Positions 1 through 8,647 of a stretch of 64,000 nt of DNA are shown here, in pieces. The notes under the pieces are model-generated. The model did no database searches and was not told where the DNA came from. It saw only the letters and a program-made list of their open reading frames with translations. Position 1 is the stretch's first letter, and every line of letters starts with the position of its first letter. The position numbers and the translations under genes are program-made. This DNA comes from CAYRTV01 sp964505785. GTDB taxonomy: Bacteria; Acidobacteriota; Aminicenantia; Aminicenantales; Aminicenantaceae. The stretch covers positions 1 through 64,000 of the forward strand of contig CAZDJZ010000013.1 in assembly GCA_964505785.1 (NCBI GenBank). The letters run 5' to 3'.

Positions 1-52
1 ACCCCGATTCCATGATCCAGAGTCATGTGTCCTACCATTGGACGACTTCCCA
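1..52 (-). tRNA. tRNA-Gln (anticodon CTG), 3' part cut off by window edge
   Basis: Read on the minus strand from 52 to 1. The sequence gives an acceptor 5' strand TGGGAAG, a D-stem GTCC/GGAC around AATGGTA, and an anticodon stem CATGA/TCATG. The loop CTCTGGA places CTG at positions 34-36, which reads the Gln codon CAG. The T-arm and the 3' acceptor strand lie outside the window, so the gene is incomplete only because of the boundary. Confidence 0.9.
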
Positions 53-189
53 GCTCTGTGAAACACATAATATTAAAATTCGGCTATAATTTCAAGTGTT
101 GATGGGAGGATTGCTGCATTCTTAGATACACAACAATATTTAGGATCTTATGCGGCTCTGCCTGATGAGACAGTGCCGGTTCTTTTGGC

Positions 190-490
190 GAAGTACTCTA
201 AGATCCCCACGGCCGCTGAGGCGGCCTGGGGATGACATTTTTTTCGCTGACGCGGCCTGGGGATGACATTTTTATGCTTACGCAGGCCGCAGGGTGACAT
301 TTTTATGTTGCCGCAGGCCTCAGGATGATAATAGGGGGGAGCGAAGCAGAATAAGATTCCCGTCGCTTCGCTCCGGGAATGACATGAGGGGTGCTCCGGG
401 AATGACATGGAGGATACGTCGGGAATAACATGGAGGAGGAAACGAGGCCGATCGGGATCCTTTGCTTTGCTCAGGATGACATGGGAGGCA
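190..490. repeat. Cluster of GATCC...GGATGACAT palindromic repeats in a 497-bp gene-free gap
   Basis: The gap 53-549 holds no credible gene. From about 190 it carries a run of short modules ending in (G)GGATGACAT or GGAATGACAT. Some have a GC-rich stem (CACGGCCGC...GCGGCCTGG) and some have the GTCGCTTCGCTCC stem. The same modules recur at 8650-8960, 27145-27290, 27725-27770, 30710-30760, 31925-32030, 33275-33325 and 48240-48300. They are probably REP-like palindromes; an open frame running through them on the minus strand is not a gene. No promoter for the downstream gene stands out. Confidence 0.75.
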
Positions 491-549
491 GAATGAAAAG
501 TCTTTCCATTGACAGGGGAAAATGATGATGATAGACTTTTGCATCGATT

Positions 550-1581
550 ATGAAAAAAACATGGGTTCGCATCGGGCTGATTCTCCTTCTTACAGGGGGG
601 CTTCTCTTTTTTTTCTTCCGGTCTGTAGAGTCCTGGAGTGAAGTGCTCCGTTACCTTACGGATGTGAATGTCTTTTTTGCGGTGCTGATGGTGCTTGCCG
701 TGCCGATGCATTTTGTCACCCGTGCCTGGCGCTGGAACCTGCTTCTCAAACATGAAAAACAAGGGATCTCCTTCTATAACCGTTTTGCCGGAAATGCCAT
801 CGGCTTCACGGTTTCCATGATATTTCCCGGACGATTGGGTGAAATCGCGCGGCCATTCTATGTGGCCAAAAAGGAAGACATGCCGAAAGGATTCGTCCTC
901 GGGACCATTGTAGTGGAACGAATCTTTGATATTTTCACCATGTGTATCCTCCTTGGGCTTTTCCTGATTTCTCAGCCGTTGTATGCTTCCATTTTTCATG
1001 TTAACCAGGAAATGCATGCCCGGCTTTATTTTTGGGGTTTTATGGGACTGGGTGCGGCCACGGCCTTGCTTTTGATTTCGCTGTCCTTATACTTTTTTCG
1101 TGACAAGACATTGAAAATCATTAATTTTTTTCTTAGGCCTTTTCCGGATAAATGGACAATTAAGATCATTATGCTGGTTGAAGAATTTATTCAAGGTCTT
1201 AAATTTTTCCATTCAATGAAAAATTTACTGGCATATATCGGATTGTCATTTGTGGTGTGGCTGGGAATCATTCTTTATTACTGGATATGTTTTTTGGCCT
1301 ATAATATTGAGATTTCATTCTTTTTTCTATTCCCTTATGTTTTCATGCTCATGGTGGGGGCGTCCATTCCTACGCCGGGGATGGTAGGCGGCTTTCATTA
1401 TTTCAGCAAGGTCGGCTTGACATCTTTCTACGGCCTTGACCCTAACTTGGCCGTTGGTATGACCTTAGTGATTCATACGGTCCAGGTCGTCGTGACTTGT
1501 CTCATGGGATATGCTATATTATGGAAAGAAGGGATTTCCCTCTTCCAGGTGAAGAACCTCGGTGAGACAAATAATTCATGA
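550..1581 (+). CDS. Flippase-like integral membrane protein (YbhN / AglD / LPG-synthase TM family)
   Basis: This 343-aa polytopic protein begins with a hydrophobic helix after MKKTWVRIG and has about eight predicted membrane segments. The pattern of an RAWRW motif near residue 54, a GRLGE motif near 96 and a PTPGMVGGFHY-like segment near 275 matches the lysylphosphatidylglycerol-synthase transmembrane family (UPF0104). Members act in the cytoplasmic membrane and several are linked to lipid or lipid-linked sugar transfer. The soluble aminoacyl-transferase domain of MprF is absent, so lysyl-PG synthesis is not implied. The last codons overlap the next gene by 4 bp (ATGA). The substrate is unknown. 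Confidence 0.8.
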   Translation: MKKTWVRIGLILLLTGGLLFFFFRSVESWSEVLRYLTDVNVFFAVLMVLAVPMHFVTRAWRWNLLLKHEKQGISFYNRFAGNAIGFTVSMIFPGRLGEIARPFYVAKKEDMPKGFVLGTIVVERIFDIFTMCILLGLFLISQPLYASIFHVNQEMHARLYFWGFMGLGAATALLLISLSLYFFRDKTLKIINFFLRPFPDKWTIKIIMLVEEFIQGLKFFHSMKNLLAYIGLSFVVWLGIILYYWICFLAYNIEISFFFLFPYVFMLMVGASIPTPGMVGGFHYFSKVGLTSFYGLDPNLAVGMTLVIHTVQVVVTCLMGYAILWKEGISLFQVKNLGETNNS

Positions 1582-2030
1582 AATGTCCATATTGTGACCA
1601 TGAGGAGACGAAGGTCATTGACTCCAGGGAAAGCCAAAACGGATTGACCATCCGCCGAAGACGGGAATGTTTGGCCTGCGCCAAACGCTTCACAACCTAT
1701 GAAAGAATTGAAGAAATTCCTTATATGGTGGTTAAAAAGGACGGCCGCCGCCAGAGTTTTGATGCTCAAAAGCTGCTTCGCGGACTTTTAAAAGCTTGTG
1801 AAAAACGTCCGGTGCCCGTATCCGCCTTAGAAGATATTGTCGTCGAAATTGAAAGCATGCTGCAGGACCGGCCGGAGAAGGAAATCCGGGCGGATGAAAT
1901 AGGCCGCTTCATTATGGAGCATCTTAAAGAGCTGGACAAAGTGGCTTATGTCCGGTTTGCATCCGTATATAGAGAATTTAAAGATGTTCATGAGTTCAAG
2001 CAGGAACTCGAATCTCTATTAAAAGAGTGA
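1578..2030 (+). CDS. nrdR: Transcriptional repressor NrdR
   Basis: This 150-aa protein has the standard NrdR layout. An N-terminal zinc ribbon starts with MKCPYCDHEETKV, has a second Cys pair at CLAC near residues 31-34, and is followed by an RFTTYER motif. An ATP-cone domain starts around VVKKDGRRQSFD and ends with the YVRFASVYREFKD segment. NrdR senses ATP/dATP and represses ribonucleotide reductase operons by binding NrdR boxes. It overlaps the upstream flippase-like gene by ATGA, so the two are probably co-translated. No ribonucleotide reductase gene lies in this window. Confidence 0.97.
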   Translation: MKCPYCDHEETKVIDSRESQNGLTIRRRRECLACAKRFTTYERIEEIPYMVVKKDGRRQSFDAQKLLRGLLKACEKRPVPVSALEDIVVEIESMLQDRPEKEIRADEIGRFIMEHLKELDKVAYVRFASVYREFKDVHEFKQELESLLKE

Positions 2031-2057
2031 TTTTCACACCGCCAAAAGGGGAATCCT

Positions 2058-2137
2058 TTGATTTCTTTCTTATTTATTAATTATGTGCATAAAAGATTAT
2101 GAAAACAGCAGGAAGAAACAGGCAGGTGTGTTTCTTC
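2058..2137 (+). promoter_or_regulatory. Putative promoter and 9-bp inverted repeat upstream of hsp20
   Basis: In the 145-bp gap before the small heat-shock gene, a candidate -35 (TTGATT, 2058-2063) and -10 (TTATGT, 2081-2086) are separated by 17 bp. A perfect inverted repeat GAAGAAACA (2112-2120) N8 TGTTTCTTC (2129-2137) follows, 38 bp before the hsp20 start. It would lie in the 5' leader of a transcript from that promoter. It is not the CIRCE operator (TTAGCACTC-N9-GAGTGCTAA). It could be an operator for another stress regulator or a leader RNA hairpin. Confidence 0.45.
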
Positions 2138-2175
2138 ATTTTCAAGTGATTCAACTGGCTATAGGCTGAATAACA

Positions 2176-2577
2176 ATGGCAAAGAAAATAAAACCGGTAT
2201 CCAGAATCATACGCATGGAGACCCGGGTGATTCGGAAGGATGGAAGATTTTTTATCAATAGCCGGAAAAAATACGGCTTTGAAGAAAATTGGGCTCCTGC
2301 ACTCGATATGTCAGAAGTTGACGGTAAAATTATCCTGACGGTTGAGGTTCCCGGAGTTTCAGATGAAGATATGACTGTTATGGTTCATACCAACCTGGTA
2401 GAAATCAGAGGTGTAAAAAAAGAAAAACTTCCCAATAAACGAGTTCGATTTTTTCGTATGGAAAGAGAGCATGGAAACTTTCAGAGGTCTATTTTTCTAC
2501 CCGGCCTGGTTAATCCTGAGAAAACCAGAGCGATTTTGGAAAACGGAATTTTGATAATAACATTAACTAAAATATAG
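2176..2577 (+). CDS. Small heat-shock protein, Hsp20/alpha-crystallin family
   Basis: This 133-aa protein has an alpha-crystallin domain from about residue 38. A typical start WAPALDMSEVDGKIILTVEVPGV is followed by VEIRGVKKEK, then the REHGNFQRSIFLPG segment, and the domain ends with ENGILIITL. Family members are ATP-independent chaperones that hold unfolding proteins in the cytoplasm. It lacks a long C-terminal extension with a clear I-x-I/V tail beyond LIITLTKI. It sits 44 bp upstream of lon and is probably in a stress-responsive unit with it. An inverted repeat in its leader (2112-2137) may control it. Confidence 0.93.
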   Translation: MAKKIKPVSRIIRMETRVIRKDGRFFINSRKKYGFEENWAPALDMSEVDGKIILTVEVPGVSDEDMTVMVHTNLVEIRGVKKEKLPNKRVRFFRMEREHGNFQRSIFLPGLVNPEKTRAILENGILIITLTKI

Positions 2578-2621
2578 AAGACCATTTCAGATGAAAGAAG
2601 AGAAGATGGCGGAGGCAAAGA

Positions 2622-5045
2622 ATGGCAAAAAAAGATAATGATTCTAATAGTCAATTAGAAGATTTAATTGAAGAACAGGAACAGAAGCTTGATATTCCGA
2701 ATAAACTTCCAGTGCTTATGCTGCGGGATATTGTGGTTTTTCCTTATATGGTGATCCCTCTGTTCGTTGGGCGTGAAAAATCAAAAAAAGCGGTTGATGA
2801 GGCATTGGCCGAAAACCGGATGATCTTTTTGGTGACCCAGAAGGATATAGAGATAGAAGAGCCGAAAAATGATGACGTTTATACCATGGGGACAGTGGCT
2901 CTGGTTATGCGCATGCTGAAGCTTCCGGATGGACGGATTCGCATTCTGGCTCAGGGATTGATTCGGGCCCGTTTAAAGGATTTAAAGGACACGATGCCTT
3001 TTTATTCGGCTGAAATCGAGGTTATGCGGGAGCCGGATATTGATGCCGGCGCTATTGAAATCGAAGCATTGATACGCAACGTCCGGGACGGTCTGGAGCG
3101 GGCATCCACCCTGGGAAAAAACATCCCGCCGGAAATTTTAATTTTAGCTACAAATGTGGATGAGCCCGGCCGCTTGGCTGATCTGACTGCCGCTCACCTG
3201 GATTTAGAGATGGAAGAAGCCCAGAATTTATTGGAAATGGAAGATCCGTTTTTGCGATTGAAAAAAGTATATGAGCTTTTGACGAAAGAAATTGAGCTTT
3301 TGGATGTGCAATCCAAAATCAGCAGTGAAGCCAAAGGTGAAATGGATAAGCTGCAAAAGAAGTATTTTCTGCGCCAGCAGATGAAAGCGATTCAAAAGGA
3401 ATTAGGTGAAGGCAGCGAAATCCAGGAAGAGATCAATGCGTATCAGGAAAAATTAGACAAGCTGAAAGTCAAGGATGAAGTTCGGGAGGAGTTGGAAAAG
3501 CAGATCAGCCGTCTCGCCCAGATGCACCCGGAATCGGCCGAAACAGCTGTAGTCAGGAATTACTTGGACTGGATGTTTGCCATTCCCTGGAATAAAGGCA
3601 CTAAGGATAATCAGAACCTGATAAAAGCGAAAGGAATACTGGACGAAGACCACTATGGACTGGAAAAAGTAAAAGAACGGATCGTGGAATACTTAGGTGT
3701 AAAAAAACTATCCCAAAAAATCAAAGGCCCGATCCTCTGTTTTGTGGGCCCTCCCGGAGTAGGGAAGACATCGCTGGGACGGTCTATAGCCCGGGCCCTG
3801 GGAAGGGAATTTGTCAGAATGTCATTAGGCGGAATTCGAGATGAAGCAGAGATCCGCGGGCATCGCAGGACTTATGTAGGTGCGATGCCGGGGAGAATTA
3901 TCCAAGGAATCCGGCGGGCCGGATCCAACAATCCCGTTTTCATGATGGATGAAGTGGATAAAATCGGAGCGGATTTTCGCGGTGATCCCTCTTCAGCGCT
4001 TTTAGAAGTGCTGGATCCCGAACAGAACGACACTTTCCGTGATCATTATCTCGGTGTTCCTTATGACTTGTCTAAAGTGATGTTTATCACCACAGCAAAC
4101 CTATTGGATCCCATTCAGCCTGCTTTCCGGGACAGGATGGAGATCATTCGCATCGCCGGTTATACGGAAGAAGAGAAGCTCCAGATTGCCCAGCGTTATC
4201 TGGTTCCAAAGCAAATCCAACAGAATGCCCTGAACGAGAAGCGCATTAAGATAACCCGCGGCGCTATTAAAAAAATCATTTCTTTCTACACGCGGGAAGC
4301 CGGAGTCCGCAATCTTGAACGAGAAATCGCAACGGTCTGCCGGAAGGTCGCCCGCAAGGTCGCAGAAGGAAAGAAATCCCAAACTATAATCAATACCAGG
4401 AATTTGGAAAGATACCTGGGCCCTCATAAGGTATTCAAAGATCAATTGCTGACAGACGATCAAATCGGAGTCACAACCGGTGTGGCCTGGACGGCTTCCG
4501 GAGGCGAGATCCTGTTCGTGGAAGCTATCCGGGTTTCCGGAAAGGGAAATTTATCTTTGACCGGCTCGTTAGGCGATGTTATGAAAGAATCCGCTCAAGC
4601 CGCGCTTTCCTTTGCCCGTGCGCACACTAAAGATTTCAATATCGACGAGAAGCTTTTTTCAAAAAATGATTTTCATATCCATGTGCCCGAAGGAGCGATT
4701 CCCAAGGACGGACCTTCCGCCGGAGTGACGATGGCCACATCACTGATTTCCGTGTGTACAGACCGGAAGATCAAGCGGGACGTAGCGATGACCGGAGAGA
4801 TAACCCTGAGAGGGAATGTGCTTCCAGTCGGAGGGATCAAGGAAAAAGTCCTGGCCGCCCGCAGGGCCGGAGTAAAAACAGTCATTCTTCCCAAAGCCAA
4901 TCAAAAAGATTTGATAGATATTCCAAAGCAGGTGCGCAAAGAGCTGAAATTCGTCTTTGTCGATCACATCAGTGAAGTTTTGGATTATGCCCTGGTTGGA
5001 ACAGCACAAGGAATCAAAAAAACGGAGAAGCAAACGCAATCGTAA
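2622..5045 (+). CDS. lon: ATP-dependent protease Lon (LonA type)
   Basis: This 807-aa protein has the full LonA architecture. The N-terminal substrate-binding domain (about 27-220) starts PNKLPVLMLRDIVVFPYM. A coiled-coil linker follows. The AAA+ module has Walker A GPPGVGKTSLG near residue 377 and Walker B VFMMDEVDKIG. The C-terminal protease domain carries Ser699 in PKDGPSAGV and Lys742 in GGIKEKV, the expected Ser-Lys dyad with 43-residue spacing. It degrades misfolded and regulatory proteins in the cytosol. A GGAGG-type ribosome-binding site precedes the ATG. Hsp20 lies directly upstream and thiL 10 bp downstream. Confidence 0.98.
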   Translation: MAKKDNDSNSQLEDLIEEQEQKLDIPNKLPVLMLRDIVVFPYMVIPLFVGREKSKKAVDEALAENRMIFLVTQKDIEIEEPKNDDVYTMGTVALVMRMLKLPDGRIRILAQGLIRARLKDLKDTMPFYSAEIEVMREPDIDAGAIEIEALIRNVRDGLERASTLGKNIPPEILILATNVDEPGRLADLTAAHLDLEMEEAQNLLEMEDPFLRLKKVYELLTKEIELLDVQSKISSEAKGEMDKLQKKYFLRQQMKAIQKELGEGSEIQEEINAYQEKLDKLKVKDEVREELEKQISRLAQMHPESAETAVVRNYLDWMFAIPWNKGTKDNQNLIKAKGILDEDHYGLEKVKERIVEYLGVKKLSQKIKGPILCFVGPPGVGKTSLGRSIARALGREFVRMSLGGIRDEAEIRGHRRTYVGAMPGRIIQGIRRAGSNNPVFMMDEVDKIGADFRGDPSSALLEVLDPEQNDTFRDHYLGVPYDLSKVMFITTANLLDPIQPAFRDRMEIIRIAGYTEEEKLQIAQRYLVPKQIQQNALNEKRIKITRGAIKKIISFYTREAGVRNLEREIATVCRKVARKVAEGKKSQTIINTRNLERYLGPHKVFKDQLLTDDQIGVTTGVAWTASGGEILFVEAIRVSGKGNLSLTGSLGDVMKESAQAALSFARAHTKDFNIDEKLFSKNDFHIHVPEGAIPKDGPSAGVTMATSLISVCTDRKIKRDVAMTGEITLRGNVLPVGGIKEKVLAARRAGVKTVILPKANQKDLIDIPKQVRKELKFVFVDHISEVLDYALVGTAQGIKKTEKQTQS

Positions 5046-5055
5046 AGAGCTGCGG

Positions 5056-6030
5056 ATGAGACTCAAAAAACTGGACGAAAATAATCTGGTTGATGAAATC
5101 ATTCGGGAATTCAGCCGAAATAATTCCAGGCTGGAAGGCGGAATCGGAGATGACGCCGCAGTGATACGCAGCGGCCGGAAACGGAATCTTTTAACCAAAG
5201 ACCTTTTGATAGAAGAAGTCCATTTTTCAAGAGATATTCATCCTCCCGAGTTATTAGGCAGAAAAAGCCTTTCAGTCAACATCAGTGATATCGCAGCGAT
5301 GGGGGGGCGCCCTGAGTACGCCCTTTTGGGATTGGGAATTCCGCCGGATCTTGAAACTGATTGGATTGAACGTTTTTTTTCCGGATTCCGGTCTTGCGCA
5401 AATGAGAATGCAGCCGATTTGATCGGCGGGGATATTTCCCGGTCCGGGAACATTGTGATTTCCGTGACTGTTTTGGGGCAAGCGAGCCGGGTTATCCGAA
5501 GAAGCGGAGCTTCACCCGGGGACTTGATTTACGTATCCGGAAGTTTAGGAGATGCTTCCTTCGGGCTGGAATTATTGCAGTCCGGAGAAAAACCGGAGGA
5601 AAACCCGCGAAAGTCCAGGCTGTACCAGGCTTTCTTCGATCCTAAGTCCCGGGTTGAATTAGGGGTGTTCCTTGCCCGGAACAATTTGGCTACGGCAATG
5701 ATGGACCTGAGTGACGGAATATCGTGTGATCTCCCCCGTTTGTGCCGCATGAGCGGAACCGGTGCGGAAATACGTGAAGTCGAATTGCCGGTATCAGCAG
5801 TCTTAAGGGAGTCCAGCTCCCGTTTCTCTTATTATGCTTTGCATGGAGGAGAGGACTATGAGCTGATATTCACGGTTTCTCCCGGACGGGAGAGTTCCAT
5901 ATTGGAGATTAGAGACAAGTTCAATCTTTCCCGTGTCGGCTGCATGACCGCTTCCAAAGACATTATTTTGGTCAAAGGGGACGGAACACGCAGCTATCTA
6001 AAGCACAGGGGCTTCGATCATTTCGGTTAG
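5056..6030 (+). CDS. thiL: Thiamine-monophosphate kinase
   Basis: This 324-aa protein phosphorylates thiamine monophosphate to thiamine diphosphate. It shows PurM/AIR-synthase-like motifs: GGIGDDAAVIRSG near residue 32, KDLLIEEVHFSRD, a SVNISDIAAMGGRP segment, GGDISRSGNIVISVTVLG, SDGISCDLPRL and HGGEDYELIFTV. The ATG at 5056 is preferred because an in-frame upstream ATG (4957) would give a tail inside lon with no resemblance to the family. It follows lon by 10 bp. Its TAG stop overlaps the convergent dapF stop within the sequence TTAG. Confidence 0.95.
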   Translation: MRLKKLDENNLVDEIIREFSRNNSRLEGGIGDDAAVIRSGRKRNLLTKDLLIEEVHFSRDIHPPELLGRKSLSVNISDIAAMGGRPEYALLGLGIPPDLETDWIERFFSGFRSCANENAADLIGGDISRSGNIVISVTVLGQASRVIRRSGASPGDLIYVSGSLGDASFGLELLQSGEKPEENPRKSRLYQAFFDPKSRVELGVFLARNNLATAMMDLSDGISCDLPRLCRMSGTGAEIREVELPVSAVLRESSSRFSYYALHGGEDYELIFTVSPGRESSILEIRDKFNLSRVGCMTASKDIILVKGDGTRSYLKHRGFDHFG

Positions 6031-6875
6031 TAAGATAAAAAATCTCCATGGAATACAACTTGGGACGGTCCGGTTTGATATACTTTTTGTTCACTCCATT
6101 CCACGGTAGTGATTCCCATGCTGGTTTTTACATTCACAGTCCGTTCTGTTTTGTCCTGCATGATGGCGGCTACAGCGGCTGCGCAGGACCCGCTTCCGGA
6201 AGAGAGGGTTTCTCCTACTCCACGTTCCCAAAAAATAACTTCAATTTCATTACGGTTTATCACCCGGATGAACTCAATATTTATTTTTTTGGGGAAAAAG
6301 GGATGGAATTCAATTTCATAGGCCAGCTGCTGCCATTCGAGACGTGCGGGGAAGCGGTCAAAAAAGAGAGCACAGTGTGGATTTCCTAAAGACAATAAAG
6401 TGATAGGATAAACCTTTTTCTGAATGGACAGGGGGTAATCAATAATCTTATTGTGATAACTGCTGTCGTTAAAAGGGATGTCTTCCGAAGTAAAGAGAGG
6501 AATTCCCATTTCTATTTTAATTTGATACCAGTTATTTTTATTGCTGATAAATTCACATTCCCGGCTGCCGGCGGTCGTGTTGAATAAAATTCGTTTTGGT
6601 GCAATTTTTTTTTGATGATAGAGATAGGCGGCTGCGCAGCGTAAGCCGTTGCCGGATATCGCCGGTTCGGTTCCATCTGCATTAAAGATACGAAAGTCCA
6701 CCAGCCCTTTGGCTTTATCCTTGATATTGATGACCAGAAGGCCGTCAGCGCCTATTCCTGTATGCCGTTTGCATATTTGCCGGGCCAGAACTTCTTTCTC
6801 AGCAATTCCGGGAGTTTCACCTTCATCGATGATGATAAAATCGTTGCCGAGGGAATGAATTTTGGTTATTTTCAT
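6027..6875 (-). CDS. dapF: Diaminopimelate epimerase
   Basis: This 282-aa enzyme interconverts LL- and meso-diaminopimelate for lysine and peptidoglycan synthesis. It has the two-domain fold with both active-site cysteines visible, one in SGNGLRCAAAYL (about residue 79) and one in SSGSGSCAAAV (about residue 230). The N-terminus MKITKIHSLGNDFIIID is typical. Its ATG overlaps the stop codon of the upstream htrA-like gene (ATGA), so the two genes are translationally coupled. Confidence 0.97.
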   Translation of the reverse strand: MKITKIHSLGNDFIIIDEGETPGIAEKEVLARQICKRHTGIGADGLLVINIKDKAKGLVDFRIFNADGTEPAISGNGLRCAAAYLYHQKKIAPKRILFNTTAGSRECEFISNKNNWYQIKIEMGIPLFTSEDIPFNDSSYHNKIIDYPLSIQKKVYPITLLSLGNPHCALFFDRFPARLEWQQLAYEIEFHPFFPKKINIEFIRVINRNEIEVIFWERGVGETLSSGSGSCAAAVAAIMQDKTERTVNVKTSMGITTVEWSEQKVYQTGPSQVVFHGDFLSY

Positions 6876-8365
6876 TCAGGTATCCTAACCGTGACAAAAA
6901 AGTCTTGGCTGGGACGGCTGCGGTATTCTCTGCGAACCATCATTAATAAAGGATCGCCGGGATCGGATCCCTTTAAAATTTTATCCAGGTCATCCAGAGA
7001 ATCGACTTTCTGCCGGTTGATTTCGATAACCACATCACCTCGCTGTAATCCTGCATTTTCTGCGACACTGAACTCTTTCACCCCGGTAACCAAAAGGCCT
7101 TCTTCAGTCTCATAACCCATCTGTCTGGCCAGGGTGGGACTCATTTCCCGGACCTTTAATCCAATATCTTTTCCTGAATCAGATGTATCCTGGGTTTCTG
7201 AAGAAGAAGGTTTTTCTCCGATTTCAACAGTTACCGTTTCTTCTTCACCATTGCGGATTATGGTCATTTTGGTTTTGGTGCCGGGTTCGATGTCTGCGAT
7301 TTTGTATTGAAGGTCCCGCCCGTCTTCAACCGGCTCGCTTCCGATAGCTGTGATGACATCGTACCGTTTTAATCCGGCTTCTTCCGCAGGTGAGCCCGGA
7401 GTTACTTCTGCAACCATGGCGCCGTCTTTATTTTTCAAGTCCAGGAGTTTGATGTGATCCTCTGTAATTTCATAAACACTGACTCCTAAATACCCCCGAA
7501 CAACCCGGCCTTTTTCTTTTAATTGATCGACGACGGATTTGGCCAGCTTGGAAGAAATAGCGAATCCAATGCCGATGTTGCCTCCTGAAGGAGAATAGAT
7601 GATACTGTTGATCCCGATCACTTTTCCATCCATATTGATCAAGGGGCCGCCGCTGTTCCCGCGGTTAATGGCGGCATCGGTTTGGATGAAATCTTGATAC
7701 TCCAGGTCCTGTGTTAAACGGAAGCGGCCTTTGGCACTGACTATCCCTGAGGTTACGGTATGAGATAATCCGAGGGGATTTCCTACAGCCAGCACCCATT
7801 CTCCGACCTTAAGGGCCTCTGAATTTCCGAGAACGGCGAAGGGATGGTTGTCGGCTTCAACCTTTAACAGCGCCAGGTCTGTCTCCGGGTCGGTCCCGAT
7901 GACTTTTGCCTGGTATTCCTTTTCCTGCATGGTCGTGACCGTCACTTTTATCGCGTTTTCCACAATATGGTTGTTAGTCAGAATATATCCGTCATCACTG
8001 ATAAAAAATCCGGTTCCGCCGGCCCGGCTGCGGTACTCTCTTTCTCTGTCTTGGGGAATTCCGAAAAATCTATCCCAAAAGTCATCAAAGGGAGCATCGA
8101 ATCCAACCACTTTTCTGCGTTCGACTCTTTCGGCGAGGATGCTCACAACGGCAGGACTGATCTTTTCCGCGATCGAAACGAAATCCGGGTTCTGAATGCC
8201 TTGCACCGGTGGAGGCGATGCATACAATTGGGAAGTCATTTCAGATGAATTAAGTTCGGGTATCGAACTGCCGGTATCGGTTTCCGGGAGATAGAAGAAA
8301 AGAAATCCCGTTACAATCATCCCTGCTAAAAAACTTAAAGCTGCAATAATGGTTATTTTTTTCAT
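6872..8365 (-). CDS. Periplasmic serine protease, DegP/DegQ (HtrA) family, two PDZ domains
   Basis: This 497-aa protein has an N-terminal signal-anchor (KKITIIAALSFLAGMIVTGFLFFYL). The trypsin-like domain has a catalytic triad His133 (ILTNNHIVENA), Asp163 (TDLALL) and Ser238 (RGNSGGPL). Two PDZ domains follow (about 285-375 and 400-490). Such proteases degrade or refold damaged envelope proteins. The ATG at 8365 is chosen because an AGGAGG site lies 9 bp upstream; an upstream in-frame ATG at 8428 has no such signal. The acidic linker before the second PDZ (SSSETQDTSDSGKD) is low-complexity. It is followed directly by dapF. Confidence 0.95.
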   Translation of the reverse strand: MKKITIIAALSFLAGMIVTGFLFFYLPETDTGSSIPELNSSEMTSQLYASPPPVQGIQNPDFVSIAEKISPAVVSILAERVERRKVVGFDAPFDDFWDRFFGIPQDREREYRSRAGGTGFFISDDGYILTNNHIVENAIKVTVTTMQEKEYQAKVIGTDPETDLALLKVEADNHPFAVLGNSEALKVGEWVLAVGNPLGLSHTVTSGIVSAKGRFRLTQDLEYQDFIQTDAAINRGNSGGPLINMDGKVIGINSIIYSPSGGNIGIGFAISSKLAKSVVDQLKEKGRVVRGYLGVSVYEITEDHIKLLDLKNKDGAMVAEVTPGSPAEEAGLKRYDVITAIGSEPVEDGRDLQYKIADIEPGTKTKMTIIRNGEEETVTVEIGEKPSSSETQDTSDSGKDIGLKVREMSPTLARQMGYETEEGLLVTGVKEFSVAENAGLQRGDVVIEINRQKVDSLDDLDKILKGSDPGDPLLMMVRREYRSRPSQDFFVTVRIPE

Positions 8366-8514
8366 GGAAATAATCCTCCTCTGATGAGTTTTTAAGTTAT
8401 CATATCTTACTAAAAAATTCAATCTCATGGGCCGTTTCCAGCCCCGGACTTATTTATAACGCACATCAAGTATAATCGTTGCATTCGCGGGAAACCGGTG
8501 AATGGTGAAATCCG

Positions 8515-8633
8515 CGAAACGCAAAACGCGAAACGCAAAACGCGAAACGCAAAACGCGAAATGCAAAACGCAAAACGCGAAATGCAAAACGCAAAATGCA
8601 AAACGCGAAATGCAAAACGCAAAACGCAAAATG
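8515..8633. repeat. Tandem heptamer array, 17 units of CRAAAYG
   Basis: Seventeen consecutive 7-bp units are in perfect phase, each matching CRAAAYG; only position 2 (A/G) and position 6 (C/T) vary. The array is preceded by a GGTGAATGGTGAAATC module. The same unit occurs one to three times in composite blocks at 13848, 27005, 31810 and 33105. Long open frames on both strands through it (alternating F-A-F-C/R-V-L or N-A-K-R) are repeat artefacts. The array resembles the short tandemly repeated repetitive (STRR) heptamers of cyanobacteria in style only. Confidence 0.95.
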
Positions 8634-8647
8634 ACGACCTTATACTT

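Noticed and set aside
148..1017. A 289-codon open frame on the minus strand
   Set aside because: It runs antisense through the flippase-like gene and through palindromic repeats, giving strings such as VILSKAKDPDRPRF and CHSRSEATG, which are repeat translations.
2112..2137. CIRCE heat-shock operator
   Set aside because: The inverted repeat does not match TTAGCACTC-N9-GAGTGCTAA in sequence or spacer, so only an unassigned palindrome is reported.
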